Shown here: one piece after another, positions 37,920 to 50,400 of the stretch
Numbering within the stretch: position 1 is the first letter of the stretch
Layout: every line of letters begins with the position of its first letter
From: Sanderia malayensis
Taxonomy: Eukaryota > Cnidaria > Scyphozoa > Semaeostomeae > Pelagiidae
Direction of reading: 5' to 3'
DNA: 64,000 nt
NCBI GenBank assembly: GCA_013076295.1
Contig: RQOL01000658.1
Span: 1,860,001 to 1,924,000, forward strand
Program-made: the position numbers and the translations under genes
The notes under the pieces: model-generated
Told to the model about the DNA's origin: nothing
Seen by the model: the letters and a program-made list of their open reading frames with translations, nothing else
Database searches by the model: none

Positions 37920-39499
37920 GATTTCTGTGGAAGCTTTAATGGCACGAACTCATTATTCGTCAGTACAGCTACCAATAATTAATGTGATATAATTTTGTAC
38001 AATAGTAATAAAAGTCCAGCACAGCTTTTCGACAATAAATTTACTACATTGCCTTTGGATGGATAAAAATGTTGCATCGCTTTTGCATTGCCTTGCCTTC
38101 ACACAATCCAATCCTTATCTTGTCACGTGATCTTGACCAATCATAGACAAGTAATGACGTCATTTAGAGACAGCTATTGTTTACGGCTTCCGTTGAAACA
38201 ATGGATCAATTGTTTTTGTTGACTATAGATTGACTAACACATACAGGGCAGGCTCCAGTGTCCATCTTGTAAAGTCATCACTTTCCTCGCACAAGTGTTT
38301 TACAATGTTGGGATTTTTCGTCTTTGAATTTTCACTTCGTATGTCATGAGCTTCGATCAGACTTTAAAACTCAGTCTCAACGATACTAACATTCGAAGAA
38401 GTTTAATAAAAAACTGTCCTTATTATTGTTTGTTCAAGTTTTATTAAAGCTTCAATTCAATGAACGATAACAATCTATACAATGGAGATCAGGATAACAT
38501 ACCCAGCAGCGCCTCTGGACAACGTCAAAACTATGAACGTCCTTTATGTTATGGCAAAGCTTTGTGTACATAGTGACAAACTGTACAAGATTGGACCTAC
38601 TGCAGAAAAATCAGCATTCAACCCGAGATTGTCTTTGTAATTGCCTTAAAAATATGCTACCTCCTTTTAGAACCGTAATTTCCGGGGGGTTAGGACTGAA
38701 CCCACCCCGAATAATATTAATAATAAAAGTTTTTTACAGAAACTTGTACATTAAATTTTTCTTCAAAAGGCTAGCAAAACCGGAGAAAGCATTTTCTACT
38801 TGTTTTATATTTTCACTCCTTCCTCTTTCTCTTGCTGTTATGTTACGTTTCACATAATTTTATTCACTTGTATTAACAATTTTTTTCGATCCATAAAGGG
38901 CACTTGACTGCAAAGCCATAACTTTCCTTAGTTTTCCGAAGTGTCTCAAACCCTCTGATCTGATCTATAAGATTTCTTATAGATCAGTGATCAGTGCTCA
39001 AACCTCACTATTTGTCCTTTTATTTTAGTAGCAAGTTGAATTGAGTTGCATTGCAGATAGAAACTGGGTGGGAGATACATGTGCATGCTCCCATGGATAA
39101 TGAATTAAATTCTCTGGCTTGATATGAAATGCAAGGGGTGGACAATAATTAACCTGGCTCATCAAACAAATAGGAAAAGACCAAGAAAAAATTGAATTTT
39201 AATCCCTAGGCAAAGACAGAGATCAGCAGTTTTGGGACAATGTTTGTGAAAGAAAACGAGAAAACATATTTGAAGACTTGTTTATTTTGGACGGCACAAT
39301 TTTGACGTGAAAGGAAAGTAGTCAATGGAAGGCGTATATGATGATAATAATGAACGCACTAGTACACGGATAGCTTGTGTACACTACACCTCTATTGTCG
39401 TTATTTGGAACCTCCAACGGCTTGTAAGAGAGACTGCAGATCTGTCAATGACTCAACGATTGTTATTTATGCGCGAGATATGACTACAATATGTGACAG

Positions 39500-39665
39500 C
39501 AGTGGCGTAGCTATAGGGGGGCAGGGGGGGGCAGCTGCCCCCCCCACCAAACGTTTCCAGCTGCTTGTCGGAAAATTTGTCGGAAAATTTACAACGCAAA
39601 TTTTACGTTTGTCGGAATTTGTCCGGGTTTCGCTCCTTCGCCGCCAAATCGCAGCTACGCCAGTG
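39500..39665. mobile_element. hAT-type MITE with 8-bp target-site duplication
   Basis: The ends CAGTGGCGTAGCT and AGCTACGCCAGTG are inverted repeats with one mismatch. They are flanked by a perfect 8-bp direct repeat TGTGACAG (39492-39499 and 39666-39673), the hAT hallmark. The interior has a G-run/C-run pair near 39520-39545 and a duplicated GTCGGAAAATTT. No transposase. Confidence 0.85.
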
Positions 39666-41494
39666 TGTGACAGGTCAGTGGTTCGAGGCCTGCCGCCTGC
39701 TCGAGGATGAAACATGTTTCATGTTGATGAAATAATTTCTTATGTGGTAGGACTAGGGTTAGTAAGCTTCAAAAGGCTAGTTTCTGTAAAACAGATCTTT
39801 TCCAACTGTAATTATGACTTTTTCTTCAAGTTCAGAATCCTTGGCATTAATTCTGCTGTACTTATTTAATTTGTTGTTGTTTGATTTAGAATGGGATTCA
39901 ACTGCTTTGCTCAATATTCTGTTCTCATTTCCTCAGTGGAAGAGCGTTATCTCAACCAGTTGCCATGGGGACATTGCCCCTAGATACCTGCATGCGCTTA
40001 AAGATCACAGGGGAAATAAAAAATACTTACTTAACATTGACAGCTGCAATAAAGCTTTAATCAGAGGCACAGGAGCGTAGCAAAAAATGGGTGGGGTGGG
40101 GGTCAACATAAGAAACGACGTAAGAAAGAAACTGTGGCACATTTAATCTTAGGAGGGACAATTTTTTATCCTTAAAAGGATTTAACCATAGCCCTTGGTT
40201 TTGAAAACTTCTTAGCAATCCAATGAGATAAATTGGCAAGCTTGAGCAATCAGCTTGTTGTTTTTTCCCCATCAGTATCTATTAGAATATCTCTTTCCCC
40301 TGTGGACCCGTCAATATGTACCCCTCTCCTTATTTTCATAAAAAAACTCCTGGCGTGTTGCTATTGTTGTCAATGGCAATGCTTTTAAATAGACCAACTT
40401 ATCATGATAAACATCATTGTTATGTTAAATGGCTGCAACATGACTTTCCGAATCTGAGAGGAAATATTTGTCCCCAAATGCACACAATTCTCATGTTACG
40501 GCTTCCGCGATATTTGATTTTCTTATTGATAGAGAATCGCGCAAGTCAACGTTGGACAAATGAAAACGTGTCTCTGGCTCAAAGGAGCTGGCTGCCTGAG
40601 TCAATTTGTTAGTCTAGAAGCGATAAAGGTGGAGGGTGGACACACGAAAAGAATAACAGTTCATAAAAAGGTGTGTAAAAACCAGAAATAAATGCTAAAA
40701 CATAACCAGCTATCAATCCAGGTATGTGTGTGCAAAGCTTTGATGTTTTTAAAGACTTATTTAGTTGGCTTTATGAGTATATCCACAACAAAATTGTGGC
40801 CCTTTAATTCAACTTTAGTTAAAAACGTTTCCCCCATGTTTACAATCATGTCAAAGGATGGTAAAGCCAAAGTGAAATATGTTTAATAGTTAGTAACTAA
40901 TTATTAAAAATGCTAGAAATAATAGCTAATTGATTAGTCGTTCGCCAATATTCTAACAAACATACCGTCATGTAATACTTCAACTTCCAACCACTTTATC
41001 GTTATAGAAGATTACCTTGTCAAACAATTGTAATTATGTGGCAAAAAGTGATTGATTTCAATAAAGTGAAAGCGTCTTTTTAGATAGCCTGCAGCATTGA
41101 TATGTGTAAAGATTATAGCGGCTTAATTGAGCAGTCGATTTCATAGTTAAATAAAAGAAATATGCATTCGTGGAATGATTAGAAAGTAGGCAGTGAAATT
41201 TATGAATTCTTTCAGAAGCACGGAAGCTGGTTTTCTTCACACAGTAATGTGAGATGCATTTTCATGTTTACAAAATCGAAATCCGAAGGTTTTATCAATG
41301 CCGGTTACGCGGCTTTTATGAAAAAGTTAGATAAACAGTCAGGGCCAACTAAAGTTTTCTTACTTTGTTTTCGGGATCTAAAAATATCTTATTGTTTTGA
41401 TGTTGATAGTTGAGTATTTCTTGGTGGATATATAAATCCAGATCGTCACGAAAACACACTGCAAATCAAAGATTTCAAGATTGCAATGTTTTCT

Positions 41495-43705
41495 AAGGAA
41501 AAATTGACAAACTTTTTGATATTTACTCAGACCACACAATTTAAAGCAAACGGATAAAGAACAAAAAATATAAATTGTGTACAGTACAGCAGGGGCGGAT
41601 CCAGGATTTAATCTGACCGGTGCTCAATTGTATAACCACACCCATTTTAGCTACCCTTAATTTTGCCACTCCCAAAAAATAAAACAAAACAAGAGGACTT
41701 CAAGCCATGCGAGTTGAGCAATAGCTTTGAAGGAAAGTCTGCAGCCTATCAAGTTAATTCTCAATACCAACTGTTTAAAATATCAACAAGTAAGTAATCG
41801 TCCTTGGAGGTAACAAGCGTGCAGAAATATAGAGCATTTCTCGCTGTCAAGATGAATATGATAATGAAAATAACAAAAACATGTCAATATGTAAACAAAC
41901 AGGGGAAAAAATAATGAATTAATCAATAATTCATTATAATAAATCAAGCACAATTTGCACAATTTACATTGTTCAACGTGATATTTAGCATAGACTACCT
42001 TATTGGTTTTTTTTAGGCCATCCGCTGAAATTTTATCCATAAAAGATAATTTAAGTTCCGCAAAACTGTCTATTCTGCTTCCTTTACACAGTTCTGTTCT
42101 TTTTCTGTATAATTCTCGTACAGTTAGAAATTTCATTCTGTTGATTTTTAATGTGGCAGGATTATTTGTCAAAATACATCAGCCATGTTTTTATAATGTC
42201 AGGCCTCCACTTGCTACATGCACACATGTGCTTTTCTGAAGGACTAACCCCCGTTATTTTGTGAGAATGGACCCCCGTACCATGCTGACCGGTGCTCTTG
42301 TGACGTTGAGCACCCCTCACGATGACGTTGAGCACCGGTCAAGATGTAGCTGATTGGCCAATTCTCCATTTGACATGGGTAATTTACTCCCCGACCGGTG
42401 CTCGGAATATAGCGGCAGCGCTTAATTTCATTGGCCTTTGCAATTCTCAAATCGAATACTGATTGGCTCATACCTCAATTGTCCGGAATAGTCTATTCCG
42501 ATAAATACACGGCAACAGCGCACAAAAGAAAGGATACTACTACCGTGAAAGACGAGCGTAGAATTAATGGAGCTCACAATTCGATAACACCCAAAGATTA
42601 CTTCCACACTGAAGTGATTATTATCAGTTCTTTTATACGTATGAACTGGTCCTAAGAAGTTATCAAAAAATCTGACCGGTGCTCAAGCACCCTTCGCACC
42701 CCTCTGGATCCGCCCCTGTACAGTTTCTTAATTATTCTTGGGCCTAAAATTTCTTACATTTTTGACCATCCTAGTTTATAAAAAGCGCAATCATATTCAA
42801 TTGCTTTTTAAGTCAGGTCACTTTGTTGATTTCATTATCGAGACAATCTTAATAGTCAAATAGTCATGGTTACGATAATTTACCGAATAGTCATGGCATG
42901 CATATTGTCTTTTCAAATGTACTTGCTGGTATTATGTGCAATAAATAGAGATAATGGAAAATAACTGAACATTTTCTCGTTGCCTGGATTCCAATTCGGG
43001 CAATAAAGCTAAAGAATTAAAGATAAAAAAGATTATTTATGCTACGCTTCAGGGTTCTTTCTTTTTCAAGTACAGAGCTTGGCATTCAAGATAATATTTG
43101 ATTTTTTCTGCATTTCTCTTCTTCTCAGTAAGATGTAAAATCGCTATTCATTGCCATTCATAGAGTTGCAACATTTGCGCAATAAGATGCTCTGTTTAGT
43201 TGTCACTATGTACACGCTTTTTTTATAAGGAACCTAGCTCAGGGCCTAGTTCTTTAAGTTCCTTATCTTGAGACATCTAAACAAAAATTGACAAGCTTCT
43301 TGATACTTACTGAGACAACACAATCTAAAGCAAACGGATAAAGAATAAAGAATATAAATTGTGTACAGTACAGTTTCTTAATTATTCTTGGGCCTAGTCT
43401 AGAAGAGTTACTACTAAAATTTCTTACATTTTTGATCAATCCTAGTTAATAAAAAGCGCAAGTATATTCAATTGCTTTTGAAGTCAGGTCACTTTATTGA
43501 TTTCATTATTGAGACAATATCTTCATAGTCATGGCATAAAATCATGGTTACAATAATTTATCGAATAGTCATGTGGCAAGCATATTGTCTTTTCAAATGT
43601 ACTTGCTTATGTTATGTCGCAATAAATAGAGACAACCACAATTGAATTTGAAGTTGCAACATTTATGCAATTAGATGCTCTGTTTAGTTGTTACTATGTA
43701 CGCAT
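41495..43705 (+). repeat. Local direct duplication, one copy split by a transposon
   Basis: The sequence at 41495-41589 plus 42719-43215 reappears, at high identity by eye, at 43283-43705. Shared landmarks are AAAGCAAACGGATAAAGAA, TTGTGTACAGTACAG, TTCTTAATTATTCTTGGGCC and GATGCTCTGTTTAGTTGT. The second copy lacks the 41590-42718 insertion, so it preserves the empty target site. It also lacks about 150 bp near 43010-43160. Confidence 0.8.
41590..42718. mobile_element. Non-autonomous hAT5-like DNA transposon, 1129 bp
   Basis: The terminal inverted repeats are CAGGGGCGGATCCAG and CTGGATCCGCCCCTG. Comparison with the empty site at about 43375 gives a 5-bp target-site duplication, TACAG. The core GACCGGTGCTC recurs in both orientations near 41617, 42287, 42333, 42392 and 42673, which resembles subterminal transposase-binding repeats. 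A minus-strand stretch (about 42030-42170) encodes FLTVRELYRKRTELCKG and may be a coding remnant, but no full transposase is present. Confidence 0.78.
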
Positions 43706-44485
43706 TATTATTGTCAGTTACCAAGCCACCTTGATGAAGGTATCAAATCGTCATCAATTCGGCCGACTAAATCCATCGGGGAAGTATTCAGAAATCCTAA
43801 TATTTACACCGTGGATCAAATGCTTTTTTTCGTTTCAGAGAGTTAGACTTACAAAACTAACAGAGCTTAGCTATTGAGGTGAATGTCCAGAACAGTGTCA
43901 TTTACGTATGACATGGAATGCTTTGCTTGTTTCGTCCGGTTTGCCTTGAGATCAGATTGAAGAACTGAAACGGAAGGGCTGAAAGGATTGCTTATGAATG
44001 TCTTGTCTCTGTTGTGCCTGAAGAACACACATAACGCGCGGTCCAACATAACGAGCAACAATAAGGTTCATATTGACACTGTGTGCTGTATTGACACTTA
44101 TCAACAAACTTTGTCAACGTTGTCGAGGCTCCGTCTCCATCTCTTTTTCTCTCCACAGATAAACTTCTTCAGATATCCTCGAGAGTTGACCGAAGATCAG
44201 GGTGGCTAACAAGTAACAACTTGTTTGAAGCATTACAACGCGATCTCGAAACCAAATATTCAAATGTGTACGAAATTATGTTATGTAAGTGAGCTTTTAT
44301 AACAGGCAGTAAAAACACATCAGGAAGGCAATTGGGGAATCGACTTTATGAACGTGGAACAATAAAGGTAACTTGAGACAGAATAGAACGCACAAGATTT
44401 CATAAAAGTTGCACGACAATTTTGAGTCAAAACAAAAGCTGTTTGAAGCAATACACATCGCAATCAGAGCCAAAGGCACTCAAAG

Positions 44486-47400
44486 ATGTTTTCCGCGGAG
44501 AGTAAAATGTTATGCTTGCTGGTTGTATTGATGAAGATTGGTCAGCTTGCCGGGTCGAGTGGAAGCACATGTCGGTCTGGTTCTCTCGATGGCTACGCGT
44601 TTTGCTGTTGCAAGGAGGTTGTCATTCCTACCCTATCGAGTACTTCATTTGTAAATACTGCCATGTTGAGCACCACATCTGCTGTATTTGCTACACAAGC
44701 CATCACAGCAACACCTTCTGCAACAAATGCAAGTACAGCAACAATTTCTGCTGCAATAAGCCCTACAGTTTCGGTGACACCTTCTGCAAGTGTATCGACG
44801 GTCACGGCTTCACCAATACCAACGCCTCAGCCAGCGTTCAACGACTCTTGTTTCGTCAAAGTCGATATAAACTATGCAGCCTATAACGAGTGCTACTGTG
44901 GCTATACCAGGCGCAATTATGTCGCTTTTAACGGCTCGCACTACAGTGACACCAACAGGACAGACTATCAGTATAGCTGTTGGAAATTGCCTAAACCGAA
45001 GCTGTACATTGGAGGGCTCTTCAATAGCAAGTCAGATGTAGGAAGGAGAATTTTGCCGGCTGCAGATGTCGCAATTGATGAGATCAACAAAGATGAGTCC
45101 ATACTGCCTGCATATGATCTTGAGATATTGACACATAATACAACAAAGGTAAGGCAAGAAGTTCTCATGTGAAACTGGGGTGATATTTGTAGGCTACCCC
45201 AGACTTGGAACCTTTGAAACTTGAAATTGGGGCAATTCTGTGCTGGGTAATCTAAAACGAGGCCCGAAGAAATGCCTCGGGACACGAGGGCGAAAAAACA
45301 AATTTTTTTGCCTGAATGGTCGGATGGGATGGGCCTTTTTTGTGAAATATCCATGCTTGGTATTATTTCTATAAAGACATGCATGCACGGTATTATTGCG
45401 ATTATGTTTCACTGTTTTAAAGACATTCAATACATTTGACTTCAGGGCTTTATCAGCACAGGCTCTGGAGTCCTCTTGGACTATTTGAATAAAGACCCAA
45501 AGAAAGTTGCACTGCTAGGCCCTGATGATGACGAATTGGCTAAGTCAGTGGCGGCTATTGCGGGCTTGCCGAGATACAAACTACTGCAGGTAAGACCTAC
45601 AGAATGTGGGAAAGATAAACAGTTTACGGGATTATCAATTTTCATGATATCTTTCCTAGTTTGAAGGTTGTTTTTCAGTCAACCAAATTTCCCAGCCCCG
45701 CCCCCTTTTTGCATTTACCGTAAGTCATAATCCAGGAGTTTTAGTCCCTTGTGCCCTGCGAGGGCTTATTTTATTTGCAAAAACGATATTTTAGCTGCAT
45801 TTTTATTCAATATTAGACGTTATAAAAGCTATACTATGCAGTTAATCAACAAAGTTATTGATTTTTTCATCTTTCTGCAGATCTCTTATGGAACCTCAGC
45901 CATTGAGCTTGCTCTGGAACACGATGATCACTACCCATATTTCTTCAGAACAAAACCTCAATTGGACTTATTATACAATCTTGCAAGAGTTGAAATGCTC
46001 GAGAAGTTCAATTGGAAAGAAATTGCTCTACTTCATTCAAAAGACAGCTATTACAGCAAGGTAGCTATCTGCCTCACAATGCATTTGCATAAGTATTTGC
46101 ATAAGTATTTGCATAAGTATTCACACTCATCCAGATGTTATATAGCTCTATCTATCTATAAATTTACTGCACAGAAACCTACAATCAGGTTATTACGTAC
46201 AGATGTATATTATTGGTCTATCCTATATATTCTATATTTTATTTTTCCAATTCATTTTTCATTTTCAGCTGAATGATGCACTTCGATCTGTAATCCAAAA
46301 GAAAAATATTCCCATCGCTGTTGAGGAAGAGTTTACAAATGATCCTACAAGCTCTTTGGAATATATCAAGGTAATAAGAAATTGATTCCACCAATTCCAC
46401 ACAGATCTCACTGATTGCAAAATTAAACAAGTTTTTTTCATTTAGTAGACATGATTATGCATGTTCTTGATTTTCACTGCTATATTTATTTGGTTTTATG
46501 GATTCAAAACTAATAGATTTTCCATTGGAATTATTTTTGATTATATTTTTTGTTTCAGCGAAACAAAATACATGTAATTCTTGGCACATTCTCTGCAGCT
46601 GATACAAGCAAAGTCCTTTGTGAAGTGAGAAGTATTTCTTTGAAAAATGTATTTTTCAATTACCGTTATTGCGTACGCATTAAATCAATTTGGATTTTTA
46701 AATCATCTTTCCATACAGGCTTACAAGCTGAAGATGTATGGACCAAGATACGTGTACTTGTTTATTGGTTCCGTGTCTTTAAACGCTATTCGTGGATGCA
46801 CGCAGGCACACGTCACATGCGCCGCACGTTACCAGTTCTTTTTTCAGAAGAAGGACGACACTTCGTGCCCCGGAACCATCAAGGTATTTAGAAAATGTTT
46901 TGCGTCTAAGTAACAGGGTGATGGGATTCAGTAATGGGGCTCTGTTTAGAGCGCTTGATTTTATTAATCTGGTGTGTCGAAAGCCCAAAGGAACAAGAAG
47001 TTTGTGAGTTAAACAGAGGTGTCAATAATTATGCCACTGTTTATTTACAGACTTCGTTTGATGCAAAATACGGGGAGTATTTGAATGCCACGTATTTCAA
47101 CACGACAGTCAGTCCTGTGCCCGCGGGCCACGAATACGGTTCTTATACATACGATGCAATATATGCGATCGCAAGGGCATTGCACGATACGGATACAAAT
47201 AAAACTGAACACGGTAAATTCTATCACGACTTCGCCTATGGTAGCGATAAATATGGTCTTCAGATTAAAGACAAGATACTCAAGTATGACGAATGTGGAG
47301 TGTCGGTAAGGGACGTTTTTTAATGCTGCAAATCCTCAAATTAGTTGCTATTTATTGTCTGTTGATCGCATCAGCGCGTAACTCTAAGTAGCAATCAATG

Positions 47401-50400
47401 CGGTGTTCTTTGTGCGTTATTCGCGTCATTTATAAACTCACACTGCCTGCATTGGCATAGAGCACTATTATTGCTGATAAAGACATTTAGCTGCATCCTT
47501 ATAACAAGGAAATTAAATATGCAGGCAACTCACGAAGACACTGCATTGGTTACTACTCGGAGTTTCAGGTTAATACGATCATCATAGACTCACTCTGTCT
47601 GCAGTGCCATGGAGTAATTCTCTTTATCAGTAAGGATAGTAAATATAAGTAAAGCTGCATTCTTATTAGTTTACAGTTTATAACATGTTATGTTTTGTAA
47701 TTTACTTATTTATAGATATATTAGAAATTTTTAGTTTATTTATTTATAGGTTTATTAAAATTGTGTAGTTCTAAAAGGGAGATTAATTAAAGGGGGGGTT
47801 TTGGGGGCGCCAGTTTAAGGATTTGCGATATTTATTTCGTTATGCATCCACCCCCATCGCTTTAATATTGATTATTTGTTACATTTCCTCAGGGCAAGGT
47901 CATTTTCGACCCAGATGGAAATCGCTATTTCAAACTCAACGTCGTTCAAAAGACTTTCGGTAATTATTTGTTCGTATTTACAAACGGCATTTATATGATG
48001 CGGCATGAGTTTACAAAGTAAGGTAACAATAACAAATGCCTGTATTAGATTGAGCAAACAGAGGGAAGTCAAAGAGTACGATAAATAAGTCATGGAGTGC
48101 CCAAATTCTCATGAAGTTTTTGTGTTTCACGACGGTTTTTCATTTGTGATGAGTCCTTTTTTATTTCAGCAAATCAAAAGGAAATTGGAACATTCGATAA
48201 CAGAGCTAATCCTGGAGGAAAGCTGAACATTCAACCGATATGGCCTGGTACGTTAATAAGAACCTCTAATTAACCGGAATATGATATACATCTCCTCATA
48301 TTTTCGGTTTTAATTGTTTTTTGAAACCTTGCAGGCAAAGAACCATACAAAAAGACCGAGGTGGTTTCATCATGGAGATTCATAACGAAGGAGTTGTATA
48401 TTGTGTATTGCATATTTGCAAGTTTGGGGATAATATTTGCTATTTTCTGTCTTGTTGTTCTAATATGGAAGAGAAAGCACAGGTTTGTGGATAACATTTA
48501 GTTTTCCAAAGAGAACTTATTTTCTTAATGAAATAGTTGAATTTCGGTTCAACACCATTCTACCACTTGCTTGTTCAAGACTCACAATTTTACAGATGTA
48601 ATCTTGATCTTTTCGCGACTCTAAATATCCAATATTTTCGCGTTTCAGGGAAATTCGATACTCATTTTATCTGATGAATATCGTCATCATAATTGGCTGC
48701 ATTCTTGTCTACATATCTGTCTTTTTATTTGGTGTCGATAGCATCATATCTCCTATCTTGGACGTTGACCGTATTTGTCGAGTATGTAATTTTATATTCG
48801 TTGCTTTGGAGAAATGTATAGTTTGCACGGAGGATTGTGATAAGACAAAGATATCATGACATTCTCTTTATATTCGATTACTTCTAATTTTAGGCTAGAC
48901 TGTGGGTGTTCTCCATTGGTTTTATCCTTGCAGTTGGGGGCATTCTTTCAAAGCTTTGGATCGCTCATGATGTGCTATCAAAGAGACTTCTCATGAGAAA
49001 GGTTCACACTCGTATTTTAATATATATTATTAGTTAACTCGAATTTTGTCTGAGCATCTTTTTATTTGGTGAACCTACTGATTAGGATCTTCTGACCATA
49101 TTGAGACAAGTTGCAGCCCTCTAGTACATATGGTTCAAAAGTTAGGGTCGAATGAAACAAGCTATTACTCCATGCATCATCCATGATAGTATAGCCTCGC
49201 AAACTCAATTTTTGAAATTGAGTATAATTTGGCTCACGAATTGGCCAAAACCCACCAATTTTGGTCTTTAAGTCATTTTGAGACAAGTTCCAGCCCTCTA
49301 AGACAGATTCATTGCAATGCTTTTCTTGCTTTAGTTTTCGTTTTTTTATCACTTAATTGATCTTCTAATTCATTTGTTTTTGACAACATATTCAATATAT
49401 TTTTTGTTGAATTTTGCAGAAGAAGCGTCAAGGCATAATGTTTGGCATCGTCTCTGTTCTGCTTTTGGTCACCATTATTATTCTGATATGCTGGCATGAA
49501 GTAAATCCATTGCATCGTGTCATTGAGTACATCAAGACAAAGGCTGAATATGCTTGTGATACTGACGTATGTCCATGATGAGTTAATAAACCTGTTAATG
49601 ATCGTTATATAGAACTAAAGGCAGCTTTTTATTTTTATTCGTGCATCACTTAGCATTGCATTGCAGTTGCGGATAACTTTGAATTTTTTTGACAGATTTG
49701 GCCAGACAGTCCATTTACATTGGATTCAATAGCAGTGGAGCAATGCAAATGCACCAACGAAATTATCTGGTACTTTGTTATGGTGATTTGGAAGGCCTTT
49801 ATTCTCCTAATTTCCGTCACGTGGGCTTATCAAACGCGTCAGGTTTTCCTCGTTACCATTAACGACACGCAACGATGCGGACTATGTGCCTTCATCATTG
49901 CTGCTTGCTCATTAGTTGGTTTGATCATCGCCTTGACAACACGGCTACTTCCAGACGTCTTCTTTGGTTTGCTTGGCTTGATAATCATTGGTTGCGTCAC
50001 CGCGGTTTTAATCATTCTTTTTCTGCACAAGGTAAGCTGAAGCCCCGTTGAGATCATTGTCATTGTAATTTCCTTCCAATGACCATTACTGTTATACCAG
50101 GGGGTCGATACTGTTTGGTTTTGATTTTAATCGAGCACGTTCTTTCTAGATCTTACTAGTTTTCCAGACAGCGAGGAGGAAGCTCGTATCAAGTAGTGCC
50201 ACTGAGGAGGAAGATGATAAGAATTGTTTCAAGCGTTGCTTCTCTCGCATCAACTGCTGCTCAAAGTGTTGCAGTGGCAATTGCCCGAAATGCTTCCGTT
50301 GTTGCGTGCTTTGCTGTGCGCCATGTTTGGCCTGCCTCTCTTGGCTGTTCGCCTGTTGCTGTGCGTGTTGCAGGAATTGTTGTTGTGGGTCGAAGGAATC

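Larger units (their letters stand above)
37920..44485. other. 6.6-kb intergenic region without a recognised gene
   Basis: It lies between the divergent starts of SMURF (37919, minus) and the GABA-B-like receptor (44486, plus). I found no exon chain with homology or linked splice sites. Contents: a hAT-type MITE (39500-39665), a larger hAT-like non-autonomous element (41590-42718), and a local direct duplication (41495-43215 and 43283-43705). There is also a 24-nt hairpin GATCTATAAGA-TT-TCTTATAGATC at 38962-38985. Promoters of both flanking genes should lie at its ends. Confidence 0.55.

Noticed and set aside
41783..42172. Minus-strand coding exon (FLTVRELYRKRTELCKG)
   Set aside because: It looks protein-like and lies inside the hAT5-like element, but it lacks an ATG, homology that I recognise and a partner exon. 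It is only mentioned as a possible remnant.
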